Source: Oscillospiraceae bacterium (GTDB lineage: Bacteria > Bacillota > Clostridia > Monoglobales > Monoglobaceae). Taken from it: 39,276 nucleotides of DNA. Position numbers and translations under genes: made by a program. The stretch is from the NCBI GenBank assembly GCA_015068655.1, contig SVKC01000015.1:1-39276 (forward strand). The letters run 5' to 3'. The notes under the pieces are model-generated. The model did not search any database and had not been told where the DNA came from. It saw only the letters and a list, made by a program, of their open reading frames with translations. Positions 1 through 7,076 of the stretch are shown here, one piece after another (within the stretch, counting starts at the first letter, position 1; the number at the start of each line of letters is the position of its first letter).

Positions 1-2
1 AT

Positions 3-77
3 GAATTTTGTAAAATGATGAGCAATCGTTCTGATATTTTTTATGGAACCAATAAAGAAGTATTAAGTGTAATTTAA
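3..77 (+). CDS. C-terminal end of an unidentified protein (partial)
   Basis: An open frame enters from the left edge and stops at TAA 75-77, giving about 24 residues ending in KEVLSVI. The segment is too short to recognise. It is reported because it ends just before the repeat at 80-105, so that repeat may mark the downstream edge of this gene. Chance openness over 24 codons is quite possible. Confidence 0.25.
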   Translation, partial: EFCKMMSNRSDIFYGTNKEVLSVI

Positions 78-79
78 CC

Positions 80-105
80 TGCATCTAAACCTTATGTGTC
101 GCAAT
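80..105 (+). repeat. 26-bp direct repeat, left copy
   Basis: TGCATCTAAACCTTATGTGT followed by CGCAAT recurs at 604-629 with two mismatches in 26 bases. The two copies bracket the DUF559 cassette at 131-597. They are not directly abutting the inverted repeats (25 nt on the left, 6 nt on the right), so they are not a simple target-site duplication. Confidence 0.7.
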
Positions 106-130
106 ATGGATATGTCGAAAAATAACGAAA

Positions 131-597
131 AAAAGCCTCCACTGTGTAAGGGGAGGTGGGTTTGCGAAGCAAACTCGGAGGGGTTGTGAATGGATAGAAA
201 ACATAATAATAAAATAGTTCCATTTGCAAAGGAACTTAGAAAAAATATGACTAAAGAGGAAAGACATCTTTGGTATGATTTTTTAAGAAGTTATCCCATA
301 AAGTTTACAAGGCAAAAAGTGTTAGGCAAATACATAGCAGATTTTTATTGTGCTAAAGCAAATATTGTTATAGAATTAGATGGCTCTCAACACTATGAGG
401 ATGACGGTCTCGTTAATGATGAAAAGAGAACAGCGTATTTAGCACAGTATGGGATAGAAGTAATCAGAATATCAAATCTTGATATTTTGAAAAACTTTGA
501 GGAAGTTTGTATGTATATTGATAATGCAGTAAAACAATCCCTCAGTCAGCTTCGCTGACAGCTCCCTTTACACAAGGGGAGCCTCAAGGGAGCCTTT
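131..597. mobile_element. DUF559 cassette bounded by imperfect inverted repeats
   Basis: The left end (about 131-189) and the reverse complement of the right end (about 537-597) share the same layout: AAAG(G)CTCC, then GTGTAA-GGGAG, then a small hairpin, then GGAGGG(G/A)TTG. The left hairpin is GTTTGC-GAA-GCAAAC (160-174); the right one is GTCAGC-TTC-GCTGAC (545-559). The inverted repeats enclose a single gene, and the gene's last codons and stop lie inside the right repeat. No transposase is present. This resembles small non-autonomous cassettes; similar sequences are, from memory, dispersed in Clostridia genomes, which I could not search. Confidence 0.6.
190..558 (+). CDS. DUF559 domain protein (Vsr/restriction-endonuclease-like fold)
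   Basis: The 122-residue protein is the full length of a DUF559 domain, a family related to very-short-patch-repair and PD-(D/E)XK nucleases. Visible signatures are the N-terminal AKELRKNMTKEERHLW (residues 13-28), F-x-RQ-x-x-x-GKYIADFYC (39-54), and the acidic core I-V-I-E-L-D-G-SQHY (60-69), followed by D-x-x-R-x-x-x-L and the hydrophobic strand GIEVIRIS. These fit a nuclease fold with D51, E62 and D64 as likely metal ligands. The start ATG at 190 follows GGAGGGG (178-184) at about 5 nt; this Shine-Dalgarno is itself part of the left inverted repeat. The stop falls inside the right inverted repeat, so gene and cassette appear to have evolved together. Its cellular job is unknown; DNA cleavage is inferred from family. 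Confidence 0.8.
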   Translation: MDRKHNNKIVPFAKELRKNMTKEERHLWYDFLRSYPIKFTRQKVLGKYIADFYCAKANIVIELDGSQHYEDDGLVNDEKRTAYLAQYGIEVIRISNLDILKNFEEVCMYIDNAVKQSLSQLR

Positions 598-603
598 AGA
601 AGT

Positions 604-629
604 TGCAGCTAAACCTTATGCGTCGCAAT
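604..629 (+). repeat. 26-bp direct repeat, right copy
   Basis: Second copy of the 80-105 repeat with two substitutions (T to G at its position 5, T to C at position 18). It begins 6 nt after the right inverted repeat of the DUF559 cassette. Confidence 0.7.
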
Positions 630-675
630 TCACATGAGCATATAAAGCTTGTGAAATGTTTATGGAGGTAAAGGC

Positions 676-1278
676 ATGAGAGAATATGAGAAATTACATT
701 CCGGAGAGTTGTACTTGCCGGGAGATGATGAGATAATGAAAGAACAATTAAAATGTTTGGAAAAACTATATGATTTTAATAATACACGTCCGTCGGAGTT
801 GGATAAGAGGGAGGTACTTCTCAAAAAAATGTTTGCCGAGATAGGAAATGACTGTTATATAGAACCTCCACTTCATTCAAATTGGGGAGGTAAGCATGTG
901 CATTTTGGCAAAAACGTATATGCTAATTTTAATTTAACTTTAGTTGATGATACGCATATTTATGTCGGAGATTATACTATGATTGGCCCAAATGTAACTT
1001 TGGCTACAGCAGGTCATCCGATATTACCGGAACTTCGGGAAAAAGCATATCAATATAATGCACCTGTTAAAATTGGGAAAAATTGTTGGATAGGTGCTGG
1101 TGTTACCGTTGTTCCAGGTGTTACAATTGGAGATAATACAGTCATAGGTGCAGGAAGTGTTGTTACAAAGGATATTCCATCTAATGTAGTTGCTGTAGGA
1201 AACCCTTGTCGGATTCTTAGAGAAATTAATGAGCATGATAAAAAGTATTATTTTAAAAACCGAGAGATTAATTTGTAA
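676..1278 (+). CDS. Maltose/galactoside O-acetyltransferase family protein
   Basis: Acetyl-CoA-dependent sugar O-acetyltransferase of the LacA/Maa branch of the left-handed beta-helix (hexapeptide repeat) family, 200 residues, the normal length. The N-terminal cap (about residues 1-55, EKLHSGELYLPGDDEI) is the typical Maa/LacA domain. Residues 60-185 carry hexapeptide turns such as IGKNCWIGAGVTVVPGVTIG, and H114 in TAGHP is the expected catalytic histidine. The C-terminal GNPCRILREI is also characteristic. A strong GGAGG (665-669) supports the ATG. The exact acceptor (maltose, glucose, galactosides or another sugar) cannot be told. The gene is visibly more AT-rich than the housekeeping genes further on and follows a mobile cassette, so recent acquisition is possible. 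Confidence 0.9.
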   Translation: MREYEKLHSGELYLPGDDEIMKEQLKCLEKLYDFNNTRPSELDKREVLLKKMFAEIGNDCYIEPPLHSNWGGKHVHFGKNVYANFNLTLVDDTHIYVGDYTMIGPNVTLATAGHPILPELREKAYQYNAPVKIGKNCWIGAGVTVVPGVTIGDNTVIGAGSVVTKDIPSNVVAVGNPCRILREINEHDKKYYFKNREINL

Positions 1279-1319
1279 ATATGATATTGAGGCAAAATAA
1301 TTACAGGAGTGATATAATT

Positions 1320-2264
1320 ATGAGATATTCTGATGTGTTTGGGTTCAATAGCTCGAGAATTCTTCTCGGAACAGGTTATTTCGGAGATGGAATAAGTGAA
1401 GCAGATGCTTTTCTGATGATGGACAGGTTTTGCGAAATGGGCGGAACACATATTGATACCGCACGGCTTTATGCTGATGGTGTATCGGAAGAAATTGTTG
1501 GCAGATGGTTCCGTGAACGAAAGCCTGAAGGAGTTTTTGTGGCAACAAAGGGTGCTTATTATGATTTTGATGCAAGCGACCGTCCGAGGCTGGAGGAAGT
1601 TGATATAAGGTTGGATGTTGAAAAGAGTTTGTCGGCATTGGATTTTGATGTAATTGATTTTTACTGGCTGCATCGTGATGATATGAACACGCCTGCGGGG
1701 CAGATAATTGAAATTATGGATAAGCTCGTGAAGGAAGGTAAAATAAAAAAATTCGGCGCATCAAACTGGACAGCTCAGCGTATTGCAGAGGCGAATGATT
1801 ATGCGAAGAAACACAGCCTGACGGGGTTTTCTGCAAGCCAGATTAGATTCAATCCTGCTTACTGTGTGGGCGAGCGTGGCGGTCTTGTGGGAATGGATGA
1901 GACGGAATTTGAGTTTTACAAAAGTACAAAGATGCCTGTTGCGGCTTATTCCGCTCAGGCGAAGGGCTTTTTTTCACAGCTGGCGGAAAAGGGTGAAGAG
2001 GCTCTTTCCGAAAAGGCAAGAAAACGTTATTACTGTGATGAAAACCTTGAAAGGCTTGAAGTGATAAAAGCTCTTGCTGACAAAAAACATTGCAGCGTAG
2101 CATCCCTTATATGCGGTGCATTATGTTCCTTTGTGAAGCCTGAAGTTTTTCCGATTATTGGCGGAAGAACTCTTTTGCAGATAGAGGATTCTCTGAAAGG
2201 TGCAGACGTTGTTCTTTCGGAGGAGGAGCTTGAAGGTATTTTCAAGCTTGAAATAAGGAATTAG
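1320..2264 (+). CDS. Aldo/keto reductase
   Basis: NAD(P)H-dependent oxidoreductase of the aldo/keto reductase superfamily, a (beta/alpha)8 barrel reducing or oxidising carbonyl compounds. The catalytic tetrad is visible as D46 and Y51 (THIDTARLYADG), K77 (VATKG) and H118 (YWLHRDD). The cofactor-binding end is represented by the segment IIGGRTLLQIEDSL near the C terminus. The length of 314 residues is usual. I chose the ATG at 1320 because AGGAG (1305-1309) precedes it; an upstream in-frame ATG at 1281 has no ribosome site and would add a non-conserved tail. It lies 41 nt after the acetyltransferase. The substrate is unknown; the family is promiscuous. Confidence 0.88.
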   Translation: MRYSDVFGFNSSRILLGTGYFGDGISEADAFLMMDRFCEMGGTHIDTARLYADGVSEEIVGRWFRERKPEGVFVATKGAYYDFDASDRPRLEEVDIRLDVEKSLSALDFDVIDFYWLHRDDMNTPAGQIIEIMDKLVKEGKIKKFGASNWTAQRIAEANDYAKKHSLTGFSASQIRFNPAYCVGERGGLVGMDETEFEFYKSTKMPVAAYSAQAKGFFSQLAEKGEEALSEKARKRYYCDENLERLEVIKALADKKHCSVASLICGALCSFVKPEVFPIIGGRTLLQIEDSLKGADVVLSEEELEGIFKLEIRN

Positions 2265-2266
2265 GA

Positions 2267-2389
2267 GGAGACTTTTTTGGTGGGACACAGAAAGAGGTTG
2301 AAGAGTACTTTTTGAAAAAAGATTACACAGTTGCATCAGATGAAACATTTTATATAGAAGAACAAGGAAAGGAATGGTTGAAACAATGA
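2267..2389 (+). pseudogene. Short open-frame remnant without a start codon
   Basis: Between the reductase and the next gene one frame stays open from 2252 to the TGA at 2387-2389 and reads as a convincing soluble C-terminal segment (GGTQKEVEEYFLKKDYTVA, then SDETFYIEEQGKEWLKQ). It has no ATG or GTG; only internal TTG codons could start it. It looks like the tail of a gene whose front has been deleted. I do not recognise the family. Its stop overlaps an in-frame ATG (2386) of the following hydrolase. Confidence 0.35.
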
Positions 2390-3018
2390 ACAGAATTGAG
2401 CATAGAGAAGAAAAATGGATATTTCCTTTTGTGGAGTATTCCTGCGAAAAGCGTGAGAAAAAGCTTCCGCTCATTATACAGTTGCACGGAGCGGGAGAAA
2501 GAGGAAATGGCGGAGAAGACCTTCAAAAGGTTGACACGCACGGATTTTCAAAATATCTGAAATCGGCTGAACATAATTGTGTTGTTGTTATGCCGCAGTG
2601 TCCTGAAAATTCTTTCTGGGCGGCACGGGTTGAGTCGATTGTCAGGTTTGTGGAACAGTTGATTGAAGAGTTTGATGCTGACGAGGACAAAGTATACTTG
2701 ACCGGACTCAGTATGGGCGGCTTTGGAACATGGTACACAGCAATGGCAAGACCTGACCTGTTTGCGGCGATTGCACCTGTATGCGGCGGCGGTATGGCTT
2801 GGAACGCAGGTGTTCTTAAAATGCCAATATGGGCTTTTCATGGGTCAGAGGATAGTGTCGTAAGCCCTAACCAATCGGACGAAATGGTACAAAGTCTGAA
2901 AAATCACGGGGCTGATATAACTTATACCCGTGTTGACGGAGTTGGACATGATGTATGGGAAAATGCATATAATAAAAGCTTGCTGGAATGGCTTCTCAGC
3001 AAGACAAGAAATAAATAA
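2374..3018 (+). CDS. Alpha/beta hydrolase, prolyl-oligopeptidase/PHB-depolymerase-like esterase
   Basis: Predicted carboxylesterase of the alpha/beta hydrolase fold, 214 residues. The nucleophile elbow is G-L-S-M-G-G (S113) followed by FGTW, the pattern of small S9-like esterases. D160 (HGSEDSVV) and H192 (GVGHDVW) complete the triad. The oxyanion motif is LHGAGERGNGG (38-48). No signal peptide is visible, so it is probably cytosolic. The start at 2374 has AAGGA 5 nt upstream; ATG 2386 is an alternative. It stands 22 nt before an aldose-epimerase-like gene, so a role in sugar ester (for example acetyl or feruloyl) removal is plausible but only inferred from context. Confidence 0.85.
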   Translation: MVETMNRIEHREEKWIFPFVEYSCEKREKKLPLIIQLHGAGERGNGGEDLQKVDTHGFSKYLKSAEHNCVVVMPQCPENSFWAARVESIVRFVEQLIEEFDADEDKVYLTGLSMGGFGTWYTAMARPDLFAAIAPVCGGGMAWNAGVLKMPIWAFHGSEDSVVSPNQSDEMVQSLKNHGADITYTRVDGVGHDVWENAYNKSLLEWLLSKTRNK

Positions 3019-3040
3019 AAATACATATGGGGGTATAAAA

Positions 3041-4006
3041 ATGAACAAGTACATCGGACATCCGAGCCAGCTTTTCGGAGTACGTGAAACAAGGATGGTT
3101 GGAGGAAAGGCTGACGGAATGAGACTTCTCGAAGTGAAAAATGGTATAGGACTTGATTTTACTGTATCTTTGGACAGATGTGCGGATATTCCTTATCTTT
3201 TCTACAAGGGAAACAGTATGGCATATATTGCACCGTGCGGCATGGTTGGGGCTCAGTATTATGACAATGTGGGGGCAGGTTTTTTGAAGTCATTTACGGC
3301 AGGATTTTTGACTACCTGCGGTCTCAGCGCCGTGGGAAGTCCTTGTACCGATGACGGTGAAGAGCTTCCGCTTCACGGAAATATTTCCCATGTACCCAGC
3401 GAACAGCATTCCTATACAGTGGATGAAGATTACATAAGAATCAAGGCGGTTATCCGTGACGGAGCCGTGTTTGGAAAACAATTTCTTCTCACACGGGAAT
3501 ACTGTTGCGGTCTCAAAGAAAATACTCTTGAAATAACAGACACTGTGAAAAATATCGGGTGCAAGGAAACCCCCTTTATGATTTTGTATCATTGCAATAT
3601 GGGTTATCCTCTGCTTAGCGAAAATTCAGTTTTGAAGGTTTCTTCCACAAAGGTTGAACCCAGAGATGCGCATGCGGCTGAAGACATAGACAAGTGGGAC
3701 AAAATGATAGTGCCGGAAAGAGATTTTGTTGAACAGTGTTATTATCACACCTTCGACAAAGAACCCGATGTTGTGCTGAAAAACCCTGATATAAGCACGG
3801 AGCTTCGTATGACCTTTGACAGAAGCAATCTGGATTGCTTCACCGAATGGAAGATGATGGGGGAATATGAATATGTTCTCGGACTTGAGCCTGCAAACTG
3901 TTATCCTGACGGCAGAGATGTTATGCGCGAAAAAGGAATTTTGAAGTTCCTTGCACCCGGAGAAGAAAAAACAATGAAAATCAAGTTCAGCTTTGCGGAT
4001 TGCTGA
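3041..4006 (+). CDS. Aldose 1-epimerase family protein (DUF4432-like)
   Basis: 321 residues with the galactose-mutarotase-like beta-sandwich pattern of DUF4432 proteins: G-x-D-F-T-V-x-L-D-R-C-A-D-I near residue 40, LHGNISHVPSE (about residue 105) with the conserved His, ILYHCNMGYPLL (about 190), and the acidic segment LGLEPANCYPDGRD near the end. The family binds sugars and some members interconvert anomers; the true substrate of this branch is not established. The start at ATG 3041 is backed by GGGGG (3029-3033); the longer open frame upstream would overlap the preceding hydrolase gene. It is probably co-transcribed with that hydrolase. Confidence 0.82.
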   Translation: MNKYIGHPSQLFGVRETRMVGGKADGMRLLEVKNGIGLDFTVSLDRCADIPYLFYKGNSMAYIAPCGMVGAQYYDNVGAGFLKSFTAGFLTTCGLSAVGSPCTDDGEELPLHGNISHVPSEQHSYTVDEDYIRIKAVIRDGAVFGKQFLLTREYCCGLKENTLEITDTVKNIGCKETPFMILYHCNMGYPLLSENSVLKVSSTKVEPRDAHAAEDIDKWDKMIVPERDFVEQCYYHTFDKEPDVVLKNPDISTELRMTFDRSNLDCFTEWKMMGEYEYVLGLEPANCYPDGRDVMREKGILKFLAPGEEKTMKIKFSFADC

Positions 4007-4027
4007 TGTATTTAGAGGGTGGTATCT

Positions 4028-4555
4028 ATGAAAAAGAAATGGATAATTGGAAGTGTTGTGATAATTCTTTTGATTTCTTTGTTGCCGTTTCCACAAAAAG
4101 TTTACAGAACATATTATGGTGTAAATACAGAAAACGGGGAGACGGTGGATATTACTCTTGATATGACCTATTTGAGATTTTTGTTTTTGAACAACAAAAT
4201 GTCCGGAACAATCACAGTAAGTACTGACACAAAAACTTTTTCCTATGGTGAACTGTTGCATTATACAGGACAATCACATTCAGAAAACAACGCCGGTGAT
4301 TATGCACATGATTTCAGTGGTTGGTATTACAATGATACAATGTATATGAAGGATTATGAAAATGGGGTCAAATCTCCGTCTCCGGTAGGTATGGAAGCTG
4401 TTATGGTTCACATAAGTTCTAACTTTAACAAAATATTAATCCTTCATAATACAAGCGGAGAAACGGAATCCCAGAAAAAAAGCAGATATATAGGAAGTGT
4501 GGCACAAAATCGGTTGGAGGAAGCAAAGAAATATTTTCTGGGATACTATAATTAA
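4028..4555 (+). CDS. Exported protein of unknown function
   Basis: 175 residues. The N terminus MKKKWIIGSVVIILLISLLP is a positively charged start plus one hydrophobic segment (about residues 5-21), so the protein is either anchored in the membrane by its N terminus or secreted. The rest is hydrophilic and Tyr/Asn-rich, with no motif I recognise (HDFSGWYYNDTMYMKDYENG in the middle). GAGGGTGG (4015-4022) precedes ATG 4028; the GTG at 4019 lies inside this ribosome site. AT-rich compared with the neighbours. A terminator follows, so it closes the transcription unit. Confidence 0.6.
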   Translation: MKKKWIIGSVVIILLISLLPFPQKVYRTYYGVNTENGETVDITLDMTYLRFLFLNNKMSGTITVSTDTKTFSYGELLHYTGQSHSENNAGDYAHDFSGWYYNDTMYMKDYENGVKSPSPVGMEAVMVHISSNFNKILILHNTSGETESQKKSRYIGSVAQNRLEEAKKYFLGYYN

Positions 4556-4569
4556 AATTATATAATACC

Positions 4570-4602
4570 AAATGGGCAAGGGGAAACTTTGCCCATTTTC
4601 TG
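4570..4602 (+). terminator. Rho-independent terminator
   Basis: AAATGGGCAA (4570-4579) pairs with TTGCCCATTT (4589-4598) around a 9-nt loop. It lies 15 nt after the stop of the exported protein and 10 nt before the -35 of the next promoter. Confidence 0.8.
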
Positions 4603-4612
4603 TTGGAATATG

Positions 4613-4641
4613 TTTACAATATGAATTATTTGTGATAATAT
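4613..4641 (+). promoter_or_regulatory. Sigma-A promoter of the 4676 hydrolase
   Basis: TTTACA (4613-4618), 17-nt spacer, TAATAT (4636-4641). It sits between a terminator and the GGGAGG ribosome site of the hydrolase, giving a leader of about 27 nt. Confidence 0.75.
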
Positions 4642-4675
4642 AATATAAAGGAATAATTTGGGAGGGACTGGAAAT

Positions 4676-5422
4676 ATGAATCACAGACAATACATCAGGC
4701 TTTCGGAAAATAAAAAAACAGTTGTACTGCTGATTCACGGAATACTCGGCTCTCCCAGATTTTTTGACGGATTGATTGATATTATTCCTGAGGAGTGGTC
4801 GGTGTACAATATTCTTCTTGACGGACACGGCAAGGGGGTTTCGGATTTTTCACATACTTCCATGAAAAAGTGGCGTAATCAGGTTGTGGAGACTCTTGAA
4901 GAATTTGAAGGTGAATATGAAAATGTGGTTGTTGTCGGACATTCAATGGGGTCTCTTCTTTCTATTGAAGCCTCCTTGAAAAAACCGGGGAATATCAGGA
5001 GGATGATATTCTTTGCCGTTCCGGTAAAGGTGCTGTGGAAACCGTCTATGTTTGCTATTGTACTCAGGGTTATTCTTGGACGGAATTCGAAAAACAAGGC
5101 AATTGCAGAGACCGAAAAGACAGTTTTCAGCATTGAATCCGACAAATCTCTGATTCATCACATAGGCTGGATTCCCAGGAGTATTGAACTTTTGGCTCTC
5201 ATCAGAACGGTGAGACGGAGTATTGGAAAAGTGAAAATACAAACACACGCTTTTCAGTCGGGCTGTGACGAAATGGTTTCACCAACTGCGCTTCGGTATC
5301 TCAAAAAAAATACGGCATTTGATATAGATGTGCTGGAAAAATCAAGACATTACTGGTATGACGATGAGGAATACAGTTATGCAAAGGAAAAAATAAGGAC
5401 AGTTTTCGAAAACATGAAGTAA
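4676..5422 (+). CDS. Alpha/beta hydrolase (monoacylglycerol-lipase/carboxylesterase-like)
   Basis: 248-residue serine hydrolase. HGILGSP (21-27) is the oxyanion-hole motif, GHSMGS (88-93, nucleophile S90) the nucleophile elbow, D198 (SGCDEMV) and H225 (KSRHYWY) the probable remaining triad residues. The small cap region and the pattern I-H-G-x-x-G-S-x-x-x-F resemble the Est30/monoacylglycerol lipase group, which hydrolyses short- to medium-chain esters. No signal peptide. ATG 4676 follows GGGAGG (4661-4666). It has its own promoter and is bounded downstream by another promoter, so it is probably a single-gene unit. Substrate unknown. Confidence 0.85.
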   Translation: MNHRQYIRLSENKKTVVLLIHGILGSPRFFDGLIDIIPEEWSVYNILLDGHGKGVSDFSHTSMKKWRNQVVETLEEFEGEYENVVVVGHSMGSLLSIEASLKKPGNIRRMIFFAVPVKVLWKPSMFAIVLRVILGRNSKNKAIAETEKTVFSIESDKSLIHHIGWIPRSIELLALIRTVRRSIGKVKIQTHAFQSGCDEMVSPTALRYLKKNTAFDIDVLEKSRHYWYDDEEYSYAKEKIRTVFENMK

Positions 5423-5493
5423 GGTGTTTTCGAGGTTTGCGGACATTCTATGACTTTGTTTTCATAATTTGCAACTTAATGGGAATTATTTTC

Positions 5494-5522
5494 TTGCACT
5501 TTCCTTCTGCTTGTGATACAAT
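5494..5522 (+). promoter_or_regulatory. Sigma-A promoter of the 5546 secreted-protein gene
   Basis: TTGCAC (5494-5499), 17-nt spacer, TACAAT (5517-5522), followed by AGGAGG (5533-5538). A near-consensus promoter with a very strong ribosome site suggests high expression. Confidence 0.8.
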
Positions 5523-5545
5523 AAAATTAATAGGAGGTTTTTGCT

Positions 5546-6019
5546 ATGAAGAGAAGAAGAAAGTTTTTGGCGGCTATGGCGGTTGTTTGTATGCTTATGA
5601 TGTTCACGGTGGCACTTGCAGATCCCGGAACAGAAGGCGACCCCCTTATCTCTAAATCCTATATAGACAATGTTCTTATGCCCAAAATCGAGAACCTGAT
5701 TGAAAGCAAGCTTTCAGGGCTTGGTAGTTCAGAAAGCTCCTCTACGGGAGCAGCTGAAAGGTTCATGGTTGTCAATGTGGACAAGGGCGCGACGGTTCTT
5801 TGTGATGCTGGCACAGAGGTTATTCTCAGAATGGGAACGGCTACTGTTCTTGCAACTGCAAAGGGTGGTCTTGCAGACACAACCTCCGGCTATGATATTG
5901 CAAACGGAAGCCAGATGCCTCCGAATCATTTGCTCATTGTACCTGTTGGTGACGGAAGAGGCTTCAAGGCGGAAACGGATGTTATTGTTATGGTAAAAGG
6001 TACTTACAGCGTTAAGTAG
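5546..6019 (+). CDS. Secreted protein of unknown function
   Basis: 157 residues with a clear Sec signal peptide: MKRRRK, hydrophobic core about residues 7-24, cleavage probably after ALA (near residue 25). The mature part has a short helical linker (SYIDNVLMPKIENLIESKL), a Ser-rich stretch, and a compact beta-rich domain with ILRMGTATVLATAKGGLADT and PPNHLLIVPVGDGRGFKA. I recall similar unannotated secreted proteins in other Clostridia (recollection, not a search). No catalytic motif is visible. Monocistronic: own promoter, and a terminator 4 nt after the stop. Confidence 0.7.
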   Translation: MKRRRKFLAAMAVVCMLMMFTVALADPGTEGDPLISKSYIDNVLMPKIENLIESKLSGLGSSESSSTGAAERFMVVNVDKGATVLCDAGTEVILRMGTATVLATAKGGLADTTSGYDIANGSQMPPNHLLIVPVGDGRGFKAETDVIVMVKGTYSVK

Positions 6020-6022
6020 TGA

Positions 6023-6055
6023 AAAAATCCTCGCGGAATTGCGAGGATTTTTTTA
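6023..6055. terminator. Bidirectional rho-independent terminator
   Basis: AAAAATCCTCGC (6023-6034) pairs with GCGAGGATTTTT (6041-6052). T-runs on either strand let it serve the secreted-protein gene (+) and ispE (-), which converge here. Confidence 0.9.
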
Positions 6056-6901
6056 TACAACATAAGCTTCTTTGGTGATGCTTTTGAATTCAGCTAGTGC
6101 GGCATTTGCAGAGACTTCATCTTTGAAAACACCAAACACCGAGGAACCGCTTCCGCTCATAAGGGAATATTCGGCACCGTGGCGAAGCATTCTGCTTTTG
6201 TATGCTTCAATTTCGGGATAATTCTTTGCTGTGACAGTCTCAAGAACGTTTCCTGCTGATTTTGCCAAAAGCTCAAGGTCTCCTGTTTCCATTGCTTCAA
6301 GAACCTTCTTTGTATCGGGGTGAACGGTATTTTCATCGAGTACAAGATTTTTGTATACATAAGCTGTTGAAACGTGGACTGGAGGCTTTGCGAGAATTAT
6401 GTATGCATTGGTGAGAGGCGTAACAGGTGTAAGCTTTTCACCAATTCCTTCAGCAAGCATACATCCGCCGTAGAGGAAGAATGGAACATCAGCTCCAAGC
6501 TTTTTTGCCATAGGGGCAAGGGTGTTGATGTCAAGGGGTTCACCGAACATAGTATTCAGTGCCGTAAGGGTGCCTGCAGCATCTGTTGAACCTCCACCGA
6601 GACCAGCTCCCATAGGGATTGTTTTTTCAAGATGTATGTTGAGCTTTGCGGAAAGCCCTGTTTTCTCAAAAAATAGATTTGCCGCCTTCACTATCAGGTT
6701 TCTGCCGTCAGTGGGTACTGATGGGAGATTTGCCGTAAGCGTAATGCCGCTTCCTTCTTCAGCAACAAGGGTAAGCGTGTCATAAAGCTTTATTTCCTGC
6801 ATTATCATTGAAAGGTTGTGATAACCATCCTCACGGCGGTTCACCACATCAAGGGAAAGGTTTATTTTTGCAGGACAATTGATTTGGAATTCTTTTTTCA
6901 T
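6053..6901 (-). CDS. ispE: 4-(cytidine 5'-diphospho)-2-C-methyl-D-erythritol kinase
   Basis: ATP-dependent phosphorylation of CDP-methylerythritol in the non-mevalonate (MEP) pathway to isopentenyl diphosphate; a cytosolic GHMP kinase of 282 residues, the usual size. The family signature PAKINLSLDVVNRREDGYHN (10-29) and the phosphate-binding loop PMGAGLGGGSTDAAG (96-110) are intact, as is the C-terminal SLMSGSGSSVFGVF. ATG 6901 has AAAGG about 10 nt upstream. It lies downstream of ftsH on the same strand, separated by a palindromic repeat element, so it may be read from its own or an upstream promoter; I see no convincing promoter. Confidence 0.95.
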   Translation of the reverse strand: MKKEFQINCPAKINLSLDVVNRREDGYHNLSMIMQEIKLYDTLTLVAEEGSGITLTANLPSVPTDGRNLIVKAANLFFEKTGLSAKLNIHLEKTIPMGAGLGGGSTDAAGTLTALNTMFGEPLDINTLAPMAKKLGADVPFFLYGGCMLAEGIGEKLTPVTPLTNAYIILAKPPVHVSTAYVYKNLVLDENTVHPDTKKVLEAMETGDLELLAKSAGNVLETVTAKNYPEIEAYKSRMLRHGAEYSLMSGSGSSVFGVFKDEVSANAALAEFKSITKEAYVV

Positions 6902-6928
6902 ATAAACTGCCTTTCGTATATAGATTAA

Positions 6929-7067
6929 GAGGCTGTAGCAAAATGAAATTCCCGGGACGGGATGGAACCCGTCCCCTACACATATTTGTACACGTTATAT
7001 TCGTAATACAGTTTGTAGGGTTAGGTTTCCACGCCGAACCGCTCTTTTTTCATTTTGTTACAGCCCC
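6929..7067. repeat. MITE-like palindromic repeat, copy 1
   Basis: About 139 bp with 20-bp terminal inverted repeats (6929-6948 against 7048-7067, 18 of 20 matching), an internal hairpin GGGACGGG-N6-CCCGTCCC (6954-6975), and a conserved tail GTAGGGTTAGG followed by TTTCCACGCCGA. A second copy lies at 11822-11958. No coding capacity. On the - strand it sits just after the ftsH stop and could act as a terminator or processing hairpin. Confidence 0.85.
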
Positions 7068-7076
7068 TTTTTGTTT

